From contig NZ_VYIK01000013.1 of assembly GCF_008709575.1 (NCBI RefSeq), positions 1 to 63,676 on the forward strand: 63,676 nt of DNA, in the 5' to 3' direction. The DNA comes from Mycobacterium sp. Its GTDB lineage: Bacteria > Actinomycetota > Actinomycetes > Mycobacteriales > Mycobacteriaceae. The notes beneath the pieces are model-generated. The model did not search any database and had not been told where the DNA came from. It worked only from the letters and a program-made list of their open reading frames with translations. A program made the translations under genes and the position numbers. Shown here in pieces: positions 1 through 7,721 of the stretch (its first letter is position 1; the number at the start of each line of letters is the position of its first letter).

Positions 1-134
1 CGGCGCGATTTAGCCTCGGTGTGGCCGTCGCACCACTGGGATGGCGGTACCTGCGCCTTGACTTGGTCGACGTGCAGACCGCAACCCGACCAGGTCACCA
101 GGCCGCAGATGCGGCATCGAACGGCATGGCACAT
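1..134 (-). CDS. Cys-rich mini-protein, partial (C-terminus beyond window)
   Basis: An open frame runs from ATG at 134 off the left edge, giving at least 44 residues. It begins MCHAVRCRICG and continues with WSGCGLHVDQV and a QWCDGH segment, so it has a CxxC pair plus further Cys and His in a zinc-ribbon-like spacing. A good ribosome site (GGAGG, bases 141-145) precedes the ATG, and the start overlaps the stop of the upstream DsbA-like gene by one base (TGATG), so the two are probably translationally coupled. Short actinobacterial proteins of this MCxxVxCxxCG type exist, but I know of no assigned function. Role in zinc or thiol chemistry is inference from the cysteines and neighbours. The end of the gene is not visible. 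Confidence 0.7.
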   Translation of the reverse strand, partial: MCHAVRCRICGLVTWSGCGLHVDQVKAQVPPSQWCDGHTEAKSR

Positions 135-748
135 CAGCGACCTCCGGCCTGGGGTACCGACGGCGGGCCCTGGTAGGGGCGGTGCAGTCCGGCGAATCCG
201 GGCATCGACACGGCGGTCAGCACGGCGTCGAGTAGAGTGATGCCGGCGTCGCGAGCCGGGAGCTCCATCAGCACCGGCCCGAAATATCCCCGGCCGCCGA
301 CGGCGATGATCGGGCTGCCGCCGCTGCCGCCGAGCACGTCCTGACTGGCTTGGTGGGCCACGCGCACGAGGTCGTCCCAGGCCGGGTCTTCGAGTGCGTC
401 GAGGAGGGCGGGGCTGCAGCTTGTCGCGGCCAGTGCTTCTTTGATCGAACTGTCGCCCGGGTCGGCGTCTGCGGTGTGCACCAACGGGCCGAAAGCTACG
501 TAGAGATCAGCGAACGCACCGGGCCCGCTTTCTGCGGTCGCGGCGGCGAACACCCGGCCCACCCGGCGTGACCAGTCGAGTTTGGCGCGCTGCGGGGGCG
601 GCATGTCGCGGCCCTCGTTCAATACCGCCAGGCTCATTTGCCGCAGGGTGACCTCGTGTCCGGTGGCGCCGGCCGCGTCCAGTAGCCACCGTGACGTCGC
701 CCAGGCGAACGGGCAGATCGGATCGACGTAGAGGTCGATCGACGTCAT
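134..748 (-). CDS. DsbA-family / mycothiol-nitroreductase-like protein with a single active-site Cys
   Basis: 204 residues with a thioredoxin-like DsbA fold. The N-terminal active site reads DPICPFAWATSRWL and a late GYFGPVL segment matches the mycobacterial Rv2466c family, a mycothiol-dependent reductase whose motif is CPWC. Here the second, resolving Cys is Ala (CPFA), so a classical dithiol cycle is impossible; a monothiol or mycothiol-mixed-disulfide mechanism is the likely alternative. The ATG at 748 overlaps the DUF302 stop by 4 bp, and the stop touches the start of the next Cys-rich gene, so the three form one operon. Cytosolic: no signal peptide is seen. The family call is firm; substrate unknown. 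Confidence 0.85.
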   Translation of the reverse strand: MTSIDLYVDPICPFAWATSRWLLDAAGATGHEVTLRQMSLAVLNEGRDMPPPQRAKLDWSRRVGRVFAAATAESGPGAFADLYVAFGPLVHTADADPGDSSIKEALAATSCSPALLDALEDPAWDDLVRVAHQASQDVLGGSGGSPIIAVGGRGYFGPVLMELPARDAGITLLDAVLTAVSMPGFAGLHRPYQGPPSVPQAGGR

Positions 749-1155
749 CGCAGTTCCTCGGCGAGGGTGTCCATCGCGGCCTGCAACTGCTTGGTCGCTT
801 GCTCGGCCACCGGTGACAGCCCGGGATCCTCGACGAACTGCACCATCAACTGGGGATTCATCGCCTCGACGTGCACTGTCGCCGGGTTCTCCGGGTCTTC
901 TCGGACCACGACGTTGCACGGCATCAGCAAGCCGACCTGCTTCTTTGCCGACAACGCCTGGTGGGCAAGCGGCGGGTTGCAGGCTCCCAGGATCAGGTAG
1001 CGCTCCATCGATTCGCCCAGCTTCTCTTTGAGGGTCGCTTGCACGTCGATCTCGGTTAGGATTCCGAAACCGTTGTCCTTCAATACTTCCCGGGTTTTTG
1101 AGACAACTTTGTCGAAGTCGGTTGCGGCGGTCGATGTGCTGATGGCCAGGGACAT
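745..1155 (-). CDS. DUF302 family protein
   Basis: 136 residues, matching the single-domain DUF302 fold (a small alpha/beta domain of unknown biochemistry). Typical features are the early FDKVVSKTREVLKDNGFG segment, the central YLILGACNPPLAHQAL segment and LLMPCNVVV, the last two carrying conserved Cys. The start is ATG at 1155, with AGAGGG about 6 nt upstream. It leads a three-gene operon with the DsbA-like and Cys-rich genes. DUF302 genes elsewhere are often found with CsoR/CstR-type repressors, rhodaneses or sulfur-stress genes, and a matching inverted repeat lies upstream here. A role in reactive-sulfur or thiol stress is inference only. Confidence 0.85.
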   Translation of the reverse strand: MSLAISTSTAATDFDKVVSKTREVLKDNGFGILTEIDVQATLKEKLGESMERYLILGACNPPLAHQALSAKKQVGLLMPCNVVVREDPENPATVHVEAMNPQLMVQFVEDPGLSPVAEQATKQLQAAMDTLAEELR

Positions 1156-1231
1156 GGTTACCCTCTTTCGGTAGCGGGCGCATGCTGATCACAGCAGGCA
1201 CCGTGTCGGTGTACCGGATTAAGCCTACCCG

Positions 1232-1247
1232 ATACCCACCAGGGTAT
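1232..1247. promoter_or_regulatory. Perfect inverted repeat ATACCC-N4-GGGTAT, candidate CsoR/CstR-family operator
   Basis: ATACCC at 1232-1237 and GGGTAT at 1242-1247 form a perfect 6-bp inverted repeat around ACCA. It lies 77-92 bp upstream of the DUF302 start, in the gap after hsp20. A/T-flanked CCC..GGG half-sites with a short spacer are the hallmark of CsoR/CstR-family repressor operators. The reading as an operator is inference; a weak terminator hairpin for hsp20 is the alternative, but no T-run follows. Confidence 0.45.
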
Positions 1248-1261
1248 ACAGAGCCAGTCGG

Positions 1262-1705
1262 TCAGCCGACCGTTTCGACTTTGATGTGCTTCTCCGCCGT
1301 CGTGGTGGCGGCTGCCTGGGGGAGTTCCACATCCACGGTCAAGATGCCCCGGTCGTAGGTGGCCTTGACGGTGTCCTCGTTGGCGCCCTGCGGCAGGGTG
1401 ATCGAGCGGGTGAACGAGCCGTAGGCGAACTCGGAGTGGCCGCCGACTTCCTTCTTCTCGCTGCGTTCGGCTTTGATGGTCAACTCGCCGTTGCACACGG
1501 TGACGTCGACGTCCTTCTCCGGATCGATGCCGGGCAGTTCGGCGCGCACCAGGTAGTGGCCATCGCGTATCTCGTCCTCCAACCGGATCAGATGGCTCGG
1601 CCGCGCAGCGGCCAGGGACGGAAAACCGGTCCACAAGTCCGACCACAAATCGGACCAAGCCGGAAGCCACGAGCGGGCGTGCCGACGCACTGGTAGATCA
1701 GCCAT
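1262..1705 (-). CDS. hspX: Hsp20/alpha-crystallin small heat-shock protein, HspX-like
   Basis: 147 residues with an alpha-crystallin domain at roughly 40-135. Diagnostic strings include LIRLEDEIRDGHYLVRAELP, LTIKAERSEKK and YDRGILTV. These are close to the 16-kDa alpha-crystallin HspX/Acr of M. tuberculosis, an ATP-independent holdase induced in hypoxia through DosR. The ATG at 1705 was chosen because a strong AAGGAGG site lies 4-5 nt upstream. It follows rtcB by 94 bp on the same strand, so read-through from the RNA-ligase operon is possible. I could not find a convincing DosR box in that gap. It could be a paralogue rather than the hspX orthologue itself. Confidence 0.9.
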   Translation of the reverse strand: MADLPVRRHARSWLPAWSDLWSDLWTGFPSLAAARPSHLIRLEDEIRDGHYLVRAELPGIDPEKDVDVTVCNGELTIKAERSEKKEVGGHSEFAYGSFTRSITLPQGANEDTVKATYDRGILTVDVELPQAAATTTAEKHIKVETVG

Positions 1706-1799
1706 GATCCTCCTTCGAGTTGTTGCCGGAAACGCTTTTAAGTTTTCCCACTTCCGCACCGACGACCGATAGAGACAGAAGTCACAATGTTCCTGGTGT

Positions 1800-3218
1800 T
1801 CAGCCCTTGACCACACCCAGCGGGGTGAGACGGGCGACCTTGCGGGCCAGTCCGGCCCGGTGGCTGATTTCGACCACCGCGTCGATGTCCTTGTAGGCCT
1901 GCGGTTTTTCTTCGGCCAGGCCTCGCCGTGAGGTGCCGCGCACCAGTACGCCGCGCCGTTCGAGGTCGCGACGCAGCGCGTCGGCATCGGTCTGGCGGGC
2001 AGCCTGATGACGGCTTTGTACCCGGCCGGCGCCGTGGGCGGTGGAAAAGAACGCGGGGTTGTCCGCCACACCGGCCAGCACATAGGACGCCGTGCCCATC
2101 GTGCCCGGTATCAGCACCGGTTGCCCGACGGCGGCGAACTCGGCCGGCAGGTCGGGATGATGCGGTGGTAGCGACCGGGTCGCGCCCTTGCGGTGCACAC
2201 ACAGCGTCGCGGACCGCCCCTGGACCGCATGCGTTTCGAGCTTGGCGAGGTTGTGCGAGACGTCGTAGAGCAGTTCCAGCGATGTCGCGGTGAGTTCTTC
2301 GAACACCCGGCGGGTGGCTTCGGTGAGCAGTTGCCGGTTGGCGCGTCCGTAGTTGGCCGCAGCCGCCATCGCCCCCAGATAGTCCTGCCCTTCGGGCGAG
2401 TCGACAGGCACACAAGCCAGTTGCCGGTCGGGCACGTCGATCGCGTAGCGGTTCATGGCGTTTTCCATTCGCCGGACGTGGTCGGTGCAAATCTGGTGGC
2501 CAAGCCCGCGCGAGCCGGTGTGGATCATGACGCAGACCCTGCCCGGCACCAGCCCCATCCGGGTGGCCGCGGTCGCGTCGTAAACCTGATCCACGGCCTG
2601 TACTTCCAGGAAGTGGTTGCCCGAGCCCAGGCTGCCGACCTGGCCAAGTCCGCGCTCGATCGCCCGATCACTGACTCCGGCTGCATCGGCCCCCTCGAGC
2701 ACGCCGCGGTCTTCACATCGCTCGAGGTCGCGGGCGGTGCCGTGGCCTTGGTCCACCGCGAACCCGGCGCCACCGGTGAGCACCTGCTCGAGCATCCGGC
2801 GATTGCTCAGCCGCCAGATGCCTCGGGTACCCACACCGCGGGGTATCGCTGCGTCGAGGCGGTCCATCACCGCCGCCATCTTGGGTTGTAGCTGCTCGCG
2901 GTCCAGGGGGCTCACTAAAAGCCTGACCCCGCAGGAGATGTCGAAGCCAACTCCGCCCGGCGAGATCACCCCGCCGGCATCGATGTCGGTCGCCGCCACG
3001 CCGCCGATGGGAAATCCGTATCCCCAGTGCACATCCGGCATCGCGTAGGACGCCCGCACAATTCCGGGCAGCGTGGCCACGTTGGCGACCTGCTGCAGTG
3101 CCATATCGGCGGGCTGCTCGGGCAGCAGCGATTCGGAGGCGAAGACGATTCCCGGCACGCGCATGTGACCTTCTTGTTCGATTCGGAACCGGTACGGCGT
3201 TTCCGCGATGATCTTCAT
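1800..3218 (-). CDS. rtcB: RNA 3'-phosphate/5'-OH ligase RtcB
   Basis: 472 residues, the usual RtcB length. RtcB joins 2',3'-cyclic phosphate or 3'-phosphate RNA ends to 5'-OH ends using GTP and Mn2+. Visible signatures are [14 protein letters not shown] (metal-binding D and C), [39 protein letters not shown] and the STAHGAGR segment that should carry the GMP-accepting His. The set looks catalytically complete. It closely resembles Rv2631, which I recall as a DosR-regulon member. The gene is 25 bp downstream of archease, its guanylylation activator, so the two form a functional unit for RNA repair or splicing. ATG at 3218. Confidence 0.95.
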   Translation of the reverse strand: MKIIAETPYRFRIEQEGHMRVPGIVFASESLLPEQPADMALQQVANVATLPGIVRASYAMPDVHWGYGFPIGGVAATDIDAGGVISPGGVGFDISCGVRLLVSPLDREQLQPKMAAVMDRLDAAIPRGVGTRGIWRLSNRRMLEQVLTGGAGFAVDQGHGTARDLERCEDRGVLEGADAAGVSDRAIERGLGQVGSLGSGNHFLEVQAVDQVYDATAATRMGLVPGRVCVMIHTGSRGLGHQICTDHVRRMENAMNRYAIDVPDRQLACVPVDSPEGQDYLGAMAAAANYGRANRQLLTEATRRVFEELTATSLELLYDVSHNLAKLETHAVQGRSATLCVHRKGATRSLPPHHPDLPAEFAAVGQPVLIPGTMGTASYVLAGVADNPAFFSTAHGAGRVQSRHQAARQTDADALRRDLERRGVLVRGTSRRGLAEEKPQAYKDIDAVVEISHRAGLARKVARLTPLGVVKG

Positions 3219-3243
3219 GGCTGCTCTCGATGGCTGCTCTCGG

Positions 3244-3675
3244 TCACACGTCCAGCGTCACCAGGCAGCGCCAGCACGACTGCGCGGGCGCCAGACGGAC
3301 ATCGGTGAGGGACACCGCCTTGGGAACTGCACCGGCCTGAGGCAGCGAACCCGCATCGGCCATCGCGAATCTGACTTCCACCTGGTCGTCGGTCCCGGTC
3401 ACCTCGACGTCGACGGGGGCCTCACCGGTAGTGTCCAGCAGGTAGATGACCTCCTCCAGCACCGCAACCAGCAGATCGTCGTCACGGTGTGCGCTCAGTC
3501 GGCGCACGACAGTGTGATGGGGCTGAGCCGACGACGTGTCGAGGAAGCTTTCCACGGTGCCGAGCACCGCCTCCCTGATACAGCCGTTGCGGGTAGGCGA
3601 CCAGGCCTCGATCCGCAGGTCCGCGGTATGCGGGACACTGCGATGCCCGCCTGTGCCGACCGCCGGTGCTAACAC
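3244..3675 (-). CDS. Archease, activator of RtcB
   Basis: 143 residues, archease family (Rv2630-like). Archease binds metal through acidic residues and speeds RtcB guanylylation, making the ligase multiple-turnover. The N-terminal [15 protein letters not shown] and central [17 protein letters not shown] segments are the family core, carrying the conserved Asp and Glu residues. A GTG start at 3675 overlaps the upstream phosphoribosyltransferase stop by 7 bp and rtcB follows after 25 bp, so the three genes are almost certainly one transcript. The first ten residues are poorly conserved, so the true start could lie a little downstream. Confidence 0.9.
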   Translation of the reverse strand: MLAPAVGTGGHRSVPHTADLRIEAWSPTRNGCIREAVLGTVESFLDTSSAQPHHTVVRRLSAHRDDDLLVAVLEEVIYLLDTTGEAPVDVEVTGTDDQVEVRFAMADAGSLPQAGAVPKAVSLTDVRLAPAQSCWRCLVTLDV

Positions 3676-4361
3676 GGCGAGCCGGTGTTCCCCGGCGCTC
3701 CGGTGGTCACCGGGTCGGGAAAACCCCTGCGGGCGCGGTCGAGCAACGCGACCACTTCCTCATCCGAAGTCTGGGCGAAGTTGCGGTAGCCTTGCCCGAC
3801 AGCGAAAAAGAACTCAGGTGTGTAGAGGCACACCACCTCGTCGGCGTATCCGGCGAGCCGCGCGACGATGTCGTCGGCGCCGATCGGAACCGCCAGTACC
3901 ACCCGGCCGGCGCCGCGGGCGCGGGCCACCTCACAGGCGGCCTTCGCGGTTGCTCCGGTCGCGACCCCGTCATCGACGATCACGGCAACTCGTCCTGTCA
4001 AGGAGATGGGTTCACGCCCTTGACGGAAACGCCGGGCGCGGCGGGTCAGCTCGGCCCGCTGCTCCGCCTCGACCGCCGCGATGTCGTCCTCGGACAGTTC
4101 GGCTTGCCGCACGACCGATTCGTTGATCACCCGCGCGCCGCCCTCGCCGATGGCGCCGAAAGCCAGTTCGGGCTGAAAGGGCACGCCCAGCTTGCGCACC
4201 AGCAGCACGTCCAGCGGAGCGCGCAGCGCCTTGGCGACTTCGTAGGCCACCGGCACTCCACCGCGCGGCAGCCCCAACACCACGATGTCGGCTCCGCGTA
4301 ACGAGTCCAACCGCGCGGCCAGCTGGCGGCCGGCGTCGACGCGATCATCGAATAGCCTCAC
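3669..4361 (-). CDS. Phosphoribosyltransferase-domain protein
   Basis: 230 residues with a type-I PRTase fold. VAVIVDDGVATGAT is the PRPP-binding loop; VLGLPRGGVPVAYEVA near the N-terminus is the usual first strand and loop of this subgroup. It matches the N-terminal half of the mycobacterial Rv0571c group (a dormancy-associated PRTase fused to a second domain there); here the protein ends shortly after the PRTase domain. The nucleobase substrate is unknown. It is first in the archease-rtcB transcript, suggesting a role linked to RNA turnover or nucleotide salvage under stress (inference). GTG at 4361 is the first start; the ribosome site is unusually close, so a start a few codons on is possible. 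Confidence 0.85.
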   Translation of the reverse strand: MRLFDDRVDAGRQLAARLDSLRGADIVVLGLPRGGVPVAYEVAKALRAPLDVLLVRKLGVPFQPELAFGAIGEGGARVINESVVRQAELSEDDIAAVEAEQRAELTRRARRFRQGREPISLTGRVAVIVDDGVATGATAKAACEVARARGAGRVVLAVPIGADDIVARLAGYADEVVCLYTPEFFFAVGQGYRNFAQTSDEEVVALLDRARRGFPDPVTTGAPGNTGSPC

Positions 4362-4430
4362 CCTTCCAGTTTGCCGCGCCGAGTCGACGCGGTGAAGGGC
4401 CAGTGCTGCGCTCGCGAACGCCGTCGCTGC

Positions 4431-5261
4431 TCACCGTAGCTCGGCGATCACCTTCGCGAAGCTCTCCGCGTGGTTCTCCTGCACGGTGAATGACGTCAAG
4501 CCGTAGGTCTGGCGGTAGGCCCGCAGTGTGTCGGCCATGTCGCGCGGTGATCCGCGCAGTACAGCGGGCAGCGCCAACAACTCGTCGTCGGACAGCGTGG
4601 GTGCATATCTGCGGGTCAGTGACAAGTCGGGGATGCCGGAGCTGTCGGTGGGCACCGCGGTGATCGCCAGGTTCAGCTCGATATCGTCGAACCGGTCCCC
4701 GGCGGCGGCGCGGACGAATGCGACGCGCTCGGCGAGCGGATCGGCAACTGCGGCCGTTTTGGCCCCCGTTAGCCCGATGATGTCGGCGTGGCGGGCAGCC
4801 ACCCTCAGCAGACGATCGCCGTTGCCGGCAATCAGAATCGGCACACCCGGCAGATGTTCCTTGAGATAGCCGGTCACGTGCTCGAGGTAGTCGACGCGCT
4901 GCCCCGCGCTCGGGTAGGGCAGTTCGGCGGCCTCGAATTCTTCCCGAACGTAGCCGGCGCCGAGGCCGAGTTCCAGGCGCCCGTCGCTGAGCAGGTCGAC
5001 CGCGGCGGCATCCCGGGCCAGCAGCGCGGGCTTGTAAAAGCACGCGTTGAGCACATAGGTCCCCAACCGGATGGTGGTAGTGGCCGCGGCGATCGCCGTC
5101 AAGACCGGAAACGGCGCGGGTGCGCCGAGGTGGTCGGGCAACACCAGCACATCGAACCCCCAACCCTCGAATCGGTGTGCCTTCTCCTGCACCGCGGCGC
5201 GCGACGTCAGCGTGCGGATGCCGACTTGACAGCGAAAAGCACGCGATGTGGGCGGGGTCAT
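4431..5261 (-). CDS. LLM-class F420-dependent oxidoreductase
   Basis: 276 residues, luciferase-like monooxygenase (TIM-barrel) superfamily of the mycobacterial F420 type. Signatures are WGFDVLVLPDHLG, the IRLGTYVLNACFYKPALLAR strand-helix and the DGRLELGLGAGYVREEF glycine-rich segment typical of the TIGR03621-like group. The ATG at 5261 is preferred over one ten codons upstream because GGAGGT lies 6 nt before it. The enzyme would move hydride between F420 and an unknown organic substrate. It is 69 bp upstream of the phosphoribosyltransferase gene and follows mntH on the same strand with an 84-bp gap. Confidence 0.88.
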   Translation of the reverse strand: MTPPTSRAFRCQVGIRTLTSRAAVQEKAHRFEGWGFDVLVLPDHLGAPAPFPVLTAIAAATTTIRLGTYVLNACFYKPALLARDAAAVDLLSDGRLELGLGAGYVREEFEAAELPYPSAGQRVDYLEHVTGYLKEHLPGVPILIAGNGDRLLRVAARHADIIGLTGAKTAAVADPLAERVAFVRAAAGDRFDDIELNLAITAVPTDSSGIPDLSLTRRYAPTLSDDELLALPAVLRGSPRDMADTLRAYRQTYGLTSFTVQENHAESFAKVIAELR

Positions 5262-5345
5262 AGCGGCACCTCCGGCCTGGTCGGTGAGCATCCATCGGCG
5301 CCGTCTCCGGCGCGATGGTGCTCTTGGTTATATCGGGTCCGGTGT

Positions 5346-6572
5346 TCAGCCCGTCGCGGTCGAAACGACCAGCACCACGTTGAGCAGGCTAACCAGCGCG
5401 GCGATGACCCAGCCAACCACTGTGGTGAGGCGGTGATTGACGTCGACACCCATGAGCCTGCGGTCGCTGGTCAGCCGGACTAAGGGAAACAGCGCGAAAG
5501 GGATACCGAACGACAAGACGACTTGCGAGAGCACCAGTGTGCGTGTGGGGTTCACGCCTGTCGCCAGGATTATCAGGGTGGGCACCAGCGACACCAGCCG
5601 ACGTGCCAGCACGGGGATCGAGCGGTGCAGCAGCCCGTGCATGATCACGGCGCCGGCATACGCCCCCACCGACGTCGATGCCAGACCCGAGGCAAGCAGC
5701 CCGACGGCGAACAGCACCGCGATCACCGGACCCAGGGTGGCGCGGACAGCCTCGTAGGCATGGGTGATGGAACCGGTGGTGTCGTGGCCCTGGAGATTGG
5801 TGGCGGCGACCAGCAGCATCGCGGCGTTGACGGCTCCCGCGACCAACATCGCCAGTCCGACGTCCCAGCGGGTCACGTGCAGCAGCTGCCGCCGGCGCGG
5901 GCCGGCCCGCGGATGCCCGTGCCGATCCAGCGCAAGCCCGGAGTGCAGATAGACGGCGTGCGGCATGACCGTGGCACCCAGGATCGCGGCCGCTAACAGC
6001 ACGCTCTCGGGGCCGTCGAAGCGAGGAACCAGCCCGCCGATCGCGGTGCCGGACGGCGCTCCCTTGACAAAGAAGCTAGCAGCGAAACCGACCGCGATCA
6101 CGAGCAACAGCCCGGCGATGACGCGCTCGAAGATGCGCTGACCCCGGCGATTCTGCACGATCAGCAGCAACAGCGACACGGCTCCGGTGATCACACCGCC
6201 GAGCAGCAGCGGCAGCCCGAACAGCAGGTCCAGCGCGATGGCCCCGCCCACCACTTCGGCCAGGTCAGTGGCTATCGCGACCAGTTCGGCTTGCAGCCAG
6301 AACGCCAGCCGGATCGGCCGGCGCAGCTGGCTGCCGATCGCCTCGGGCAGGGATTGGCCGGTGACCAGGCCGAGTTTGGCCGAAAGGTATTGAACCAGGG
6401 CGGCCATCAGGTTGGCCACCACGATCACCCACAGCAGCAGGTAGCCGAACTCTGCGCCGGCGCTGACGTCGGCCGCGACGTTGCCCGGGTCCACGTAGGC
6501 GATGGCGGCGACGAAGGCCGGCCCGAGCAGATACCAGCCGGTCGCCGACGGAGACCGCAGGTCTTGAGCCAC
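5346..6572 (-). CDS. mntH: NRAMP-type Mn2+/divalent metal transporter MntH
   Basis: 408 residues with about eleven predicted membrane helices. The DPGN metal-binding motif in TM1 (AYVDPGNVAADV) and MPHAVYLHS in TM6 are both present, so proton-coupled Mn2+ (or Fe2+) import at the inner membrane is expected. It is the counterpart of Rv0924c. The GTG at 6572 directly follows an in-frame stop codon, so no earlier start is possible. A DtxR-type palindrome lies 33 bp upstream, consistent with repression by a metal-loaded MntR- or IdeR-type regulator. Confidence 0.96.
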   Translation of the reverse strand: MAQDLRSPSATGWYLLGPAFVAAIAYVDPGNVAADVSAGAEFGYLLLWVIVVANLMAALVQYLSAKLGLVTGQSLPEAIGSQLRRPIRLAFWLQAELVAIATDLAEVVGGAIALDLLFGLPLLLGGVITGAVSLLLLIVQNRRGQRIFERVIAGLLLVIAVGFAASFFVKGAPSGTAIGGLVPRFDGPESVLLAAAILGATVMPHAVYLHSGLALDRHGHPRAGPRRRQLLHVTRWDVGLAMLVAGAVNAAMLLVAATNLQGHDTTGSITHAYEAVRATLGPVIAVLFAVGLLASGLASTSVGAYAGAVIMHGLLHRSIPVLARRLVSLVPTLIILATGVNPTRTLVLSQVVLSFGIPFALFPLVRLTSDRRLMGVDVNHRLTTVVGWVIAALVSLLNVVLVVSTATG

Positions 6573-6604
6573 CTAACCCACTTTCTACCATGCGAATGCG
6601 GAAG

Positions 6605-6618
6605 TTAGGCTAGCCGAA
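6605..6618. promoter_or_regulatory. DtxR-family (MntR/IdeR-type) operator upstream of mntH
   Basis: TTAGGCTAGCCGAA is a 14-bp palindrome with a single mismatched pair (TTAGGCTAGCC[T]AA would be perfect). It has the TTAGG..CTAA arrangement of mycobacterial DtxR-family sites, 33 bp upstream of the mntH GTG on the minus strand. Mn-dependent repression by MntR is the most natural reading; IdeR is an alternative. Confidence 0.6.
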
Positions 6619-6630
6619 ACGCTGGATCGC

Positions 6631-7719
6631 TCAGCCCGGGGTATAGAGGCCGCGGCCGGTGACCAGCGGAAGGTCCAGTGTGGTGCGGATGCCCGGCGGG
6701 GCGGCGACCACGGCGGGGATCGCGTTGACGACCCGCATCGCGGTGGCCACCAAGCCGGCGTGGTTGTGGTCGCCGTAGCGGCTGCCCAGGCAGATGTCCA
6801 CGGCGTAGGACGGCTCACCGGTGATCTCGATGCGGTAGGAACCGCCGGGCTGGGCCGGCTGCGGCCAGTCCGGGCACAGGTCGTCCCGCAACCGGGTGAC
6901 GTGTTCTAAGACGACGACCGGGTCGCCGTGGACCAGTCCGAGCACTTCGAACCGCAGGGCCGCCGCACTGCCCCGGGCGATATGGCCCGCGGCGATCTCG
7001 AAATCCTCGGGCGCCGGCTCGCGCACGTACATCTCCTCGACGCCGTCGAGTTCCAGCCCCAGACCGGCGGCCAGTTGTCGCACCACCGAGCCCCACGCCA
7101 GGCCGAGCACACCGGGCTGCAGCAGCATCGGGATCTCGTCGATCGGCTTGCCGAAGCCCATCACGTCGAACATGACGGTCGCGCTGTCGTAGGTGGCGTA
7201 GTCGACGATCTCCATGCATCGGATCTGCCGGATGCTTTGACAGGTGCCCGCCAACGCCAGCGGCAGCAAGTCGTTGGCGAAACCGGGATCGATCCCGTTG
7301 ACAAAGAGGCTGGACTTACCTTCTCGCGCAGCGTCTTCGAGTGGCGCAAGCATCTCTTGCGGAAGCACCTGCCACGGGTACTGCAAAAACACCGCGCTGC
7401 TGCCGACGACGTTGATCCCGGCCGCCAGGATGCGCCGGTAGTCCTCGAGCGCCTCGGCCAGCCGATTGTCGGCCATCGCGGTATAGACCGCGCAATCCGG
7501 CCCGGTGGCCAGCACCGCGTCCAGATCGGTGGTGGCGGTCACCCCGGTCGATTCGTCGAGGCCGGCGAGCTCGGCGGCATCTTTGCCGGCTTTGGCCTGC
7601 GAGGACACCCATACCGCGGTGAGCTCGAATTGCGGGTTGGTGATCAGTGCCTTCAATGCGTGGGCGCCGACGTTGCCGGTGCCGATCTGGGCGACGCGGA
7701 TGGTGCCGTGCGTGGTCAT
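6631..7719 (-). CDS. Dihydrodipicolinate-reductase-like NAD(P)-binding protein (Rv0926c type)
   Basis: 362 residues. A Rossmann fold opens the protein (IRVAQIGTGNVGAHALKAL) and the rest resembles the DapB-like mycobacterial family that includes Rv0926c and 2,4-diaminopentanoate dehydrogenase-like proteins. True DapB is about 245 residues, so this is not the lysine-pathway enzyme. An NAD(P)-dependent reductase of an unidentified amino acid or acyl substrate is the best statement. ATG at 7719 follows the SDR stop by 2 bp, so it is cotranscribed with, and perhaps acts after, that dehydrogenase. Synteny with Rv0926c-Rv0927c is exact. Confidence 0.88.
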   Translation of the reverse strand: MTTHGTIRVAQIGTGNVGAHALKALITNPQFELTAVWVSSQAKAGKDAAELAGLDESTGVTATTDLDAVLATGPDCAVYTAMADNRLAEALEDYRRILAAGINVVGSSAVFLQYPWQVLPQEMLAPLEDAAREGKSSLFVNGIDPGFANDLLPLALAGTCQSIRQIRCMEIVDYATYDSATVMFDVMGFGKPIDEIPMLLQPGVLGLAWGSVVRQLAAGLGLELDGVEEMYVREPAPEDFEIAAGHIARGSAAALRFEVLGLVHGDPVVVLEHVTRLRDDLCPDWPQPAQPGGSYRIEITGEPSYAVDICLGSRYGDHNHAGLVATAMRVVNAIPAVVAAPPGIRTTLDLPLVTGRGLYTPG

Positions 7720-7721
7720 GT

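Noticed and set aside
4380..4430. DosR box upstream of the PRTase-archease-rtcB unit
   Set aside because: Only the AGGGCC half-site matches; the other half fits at few positions. A matrix score is needed.
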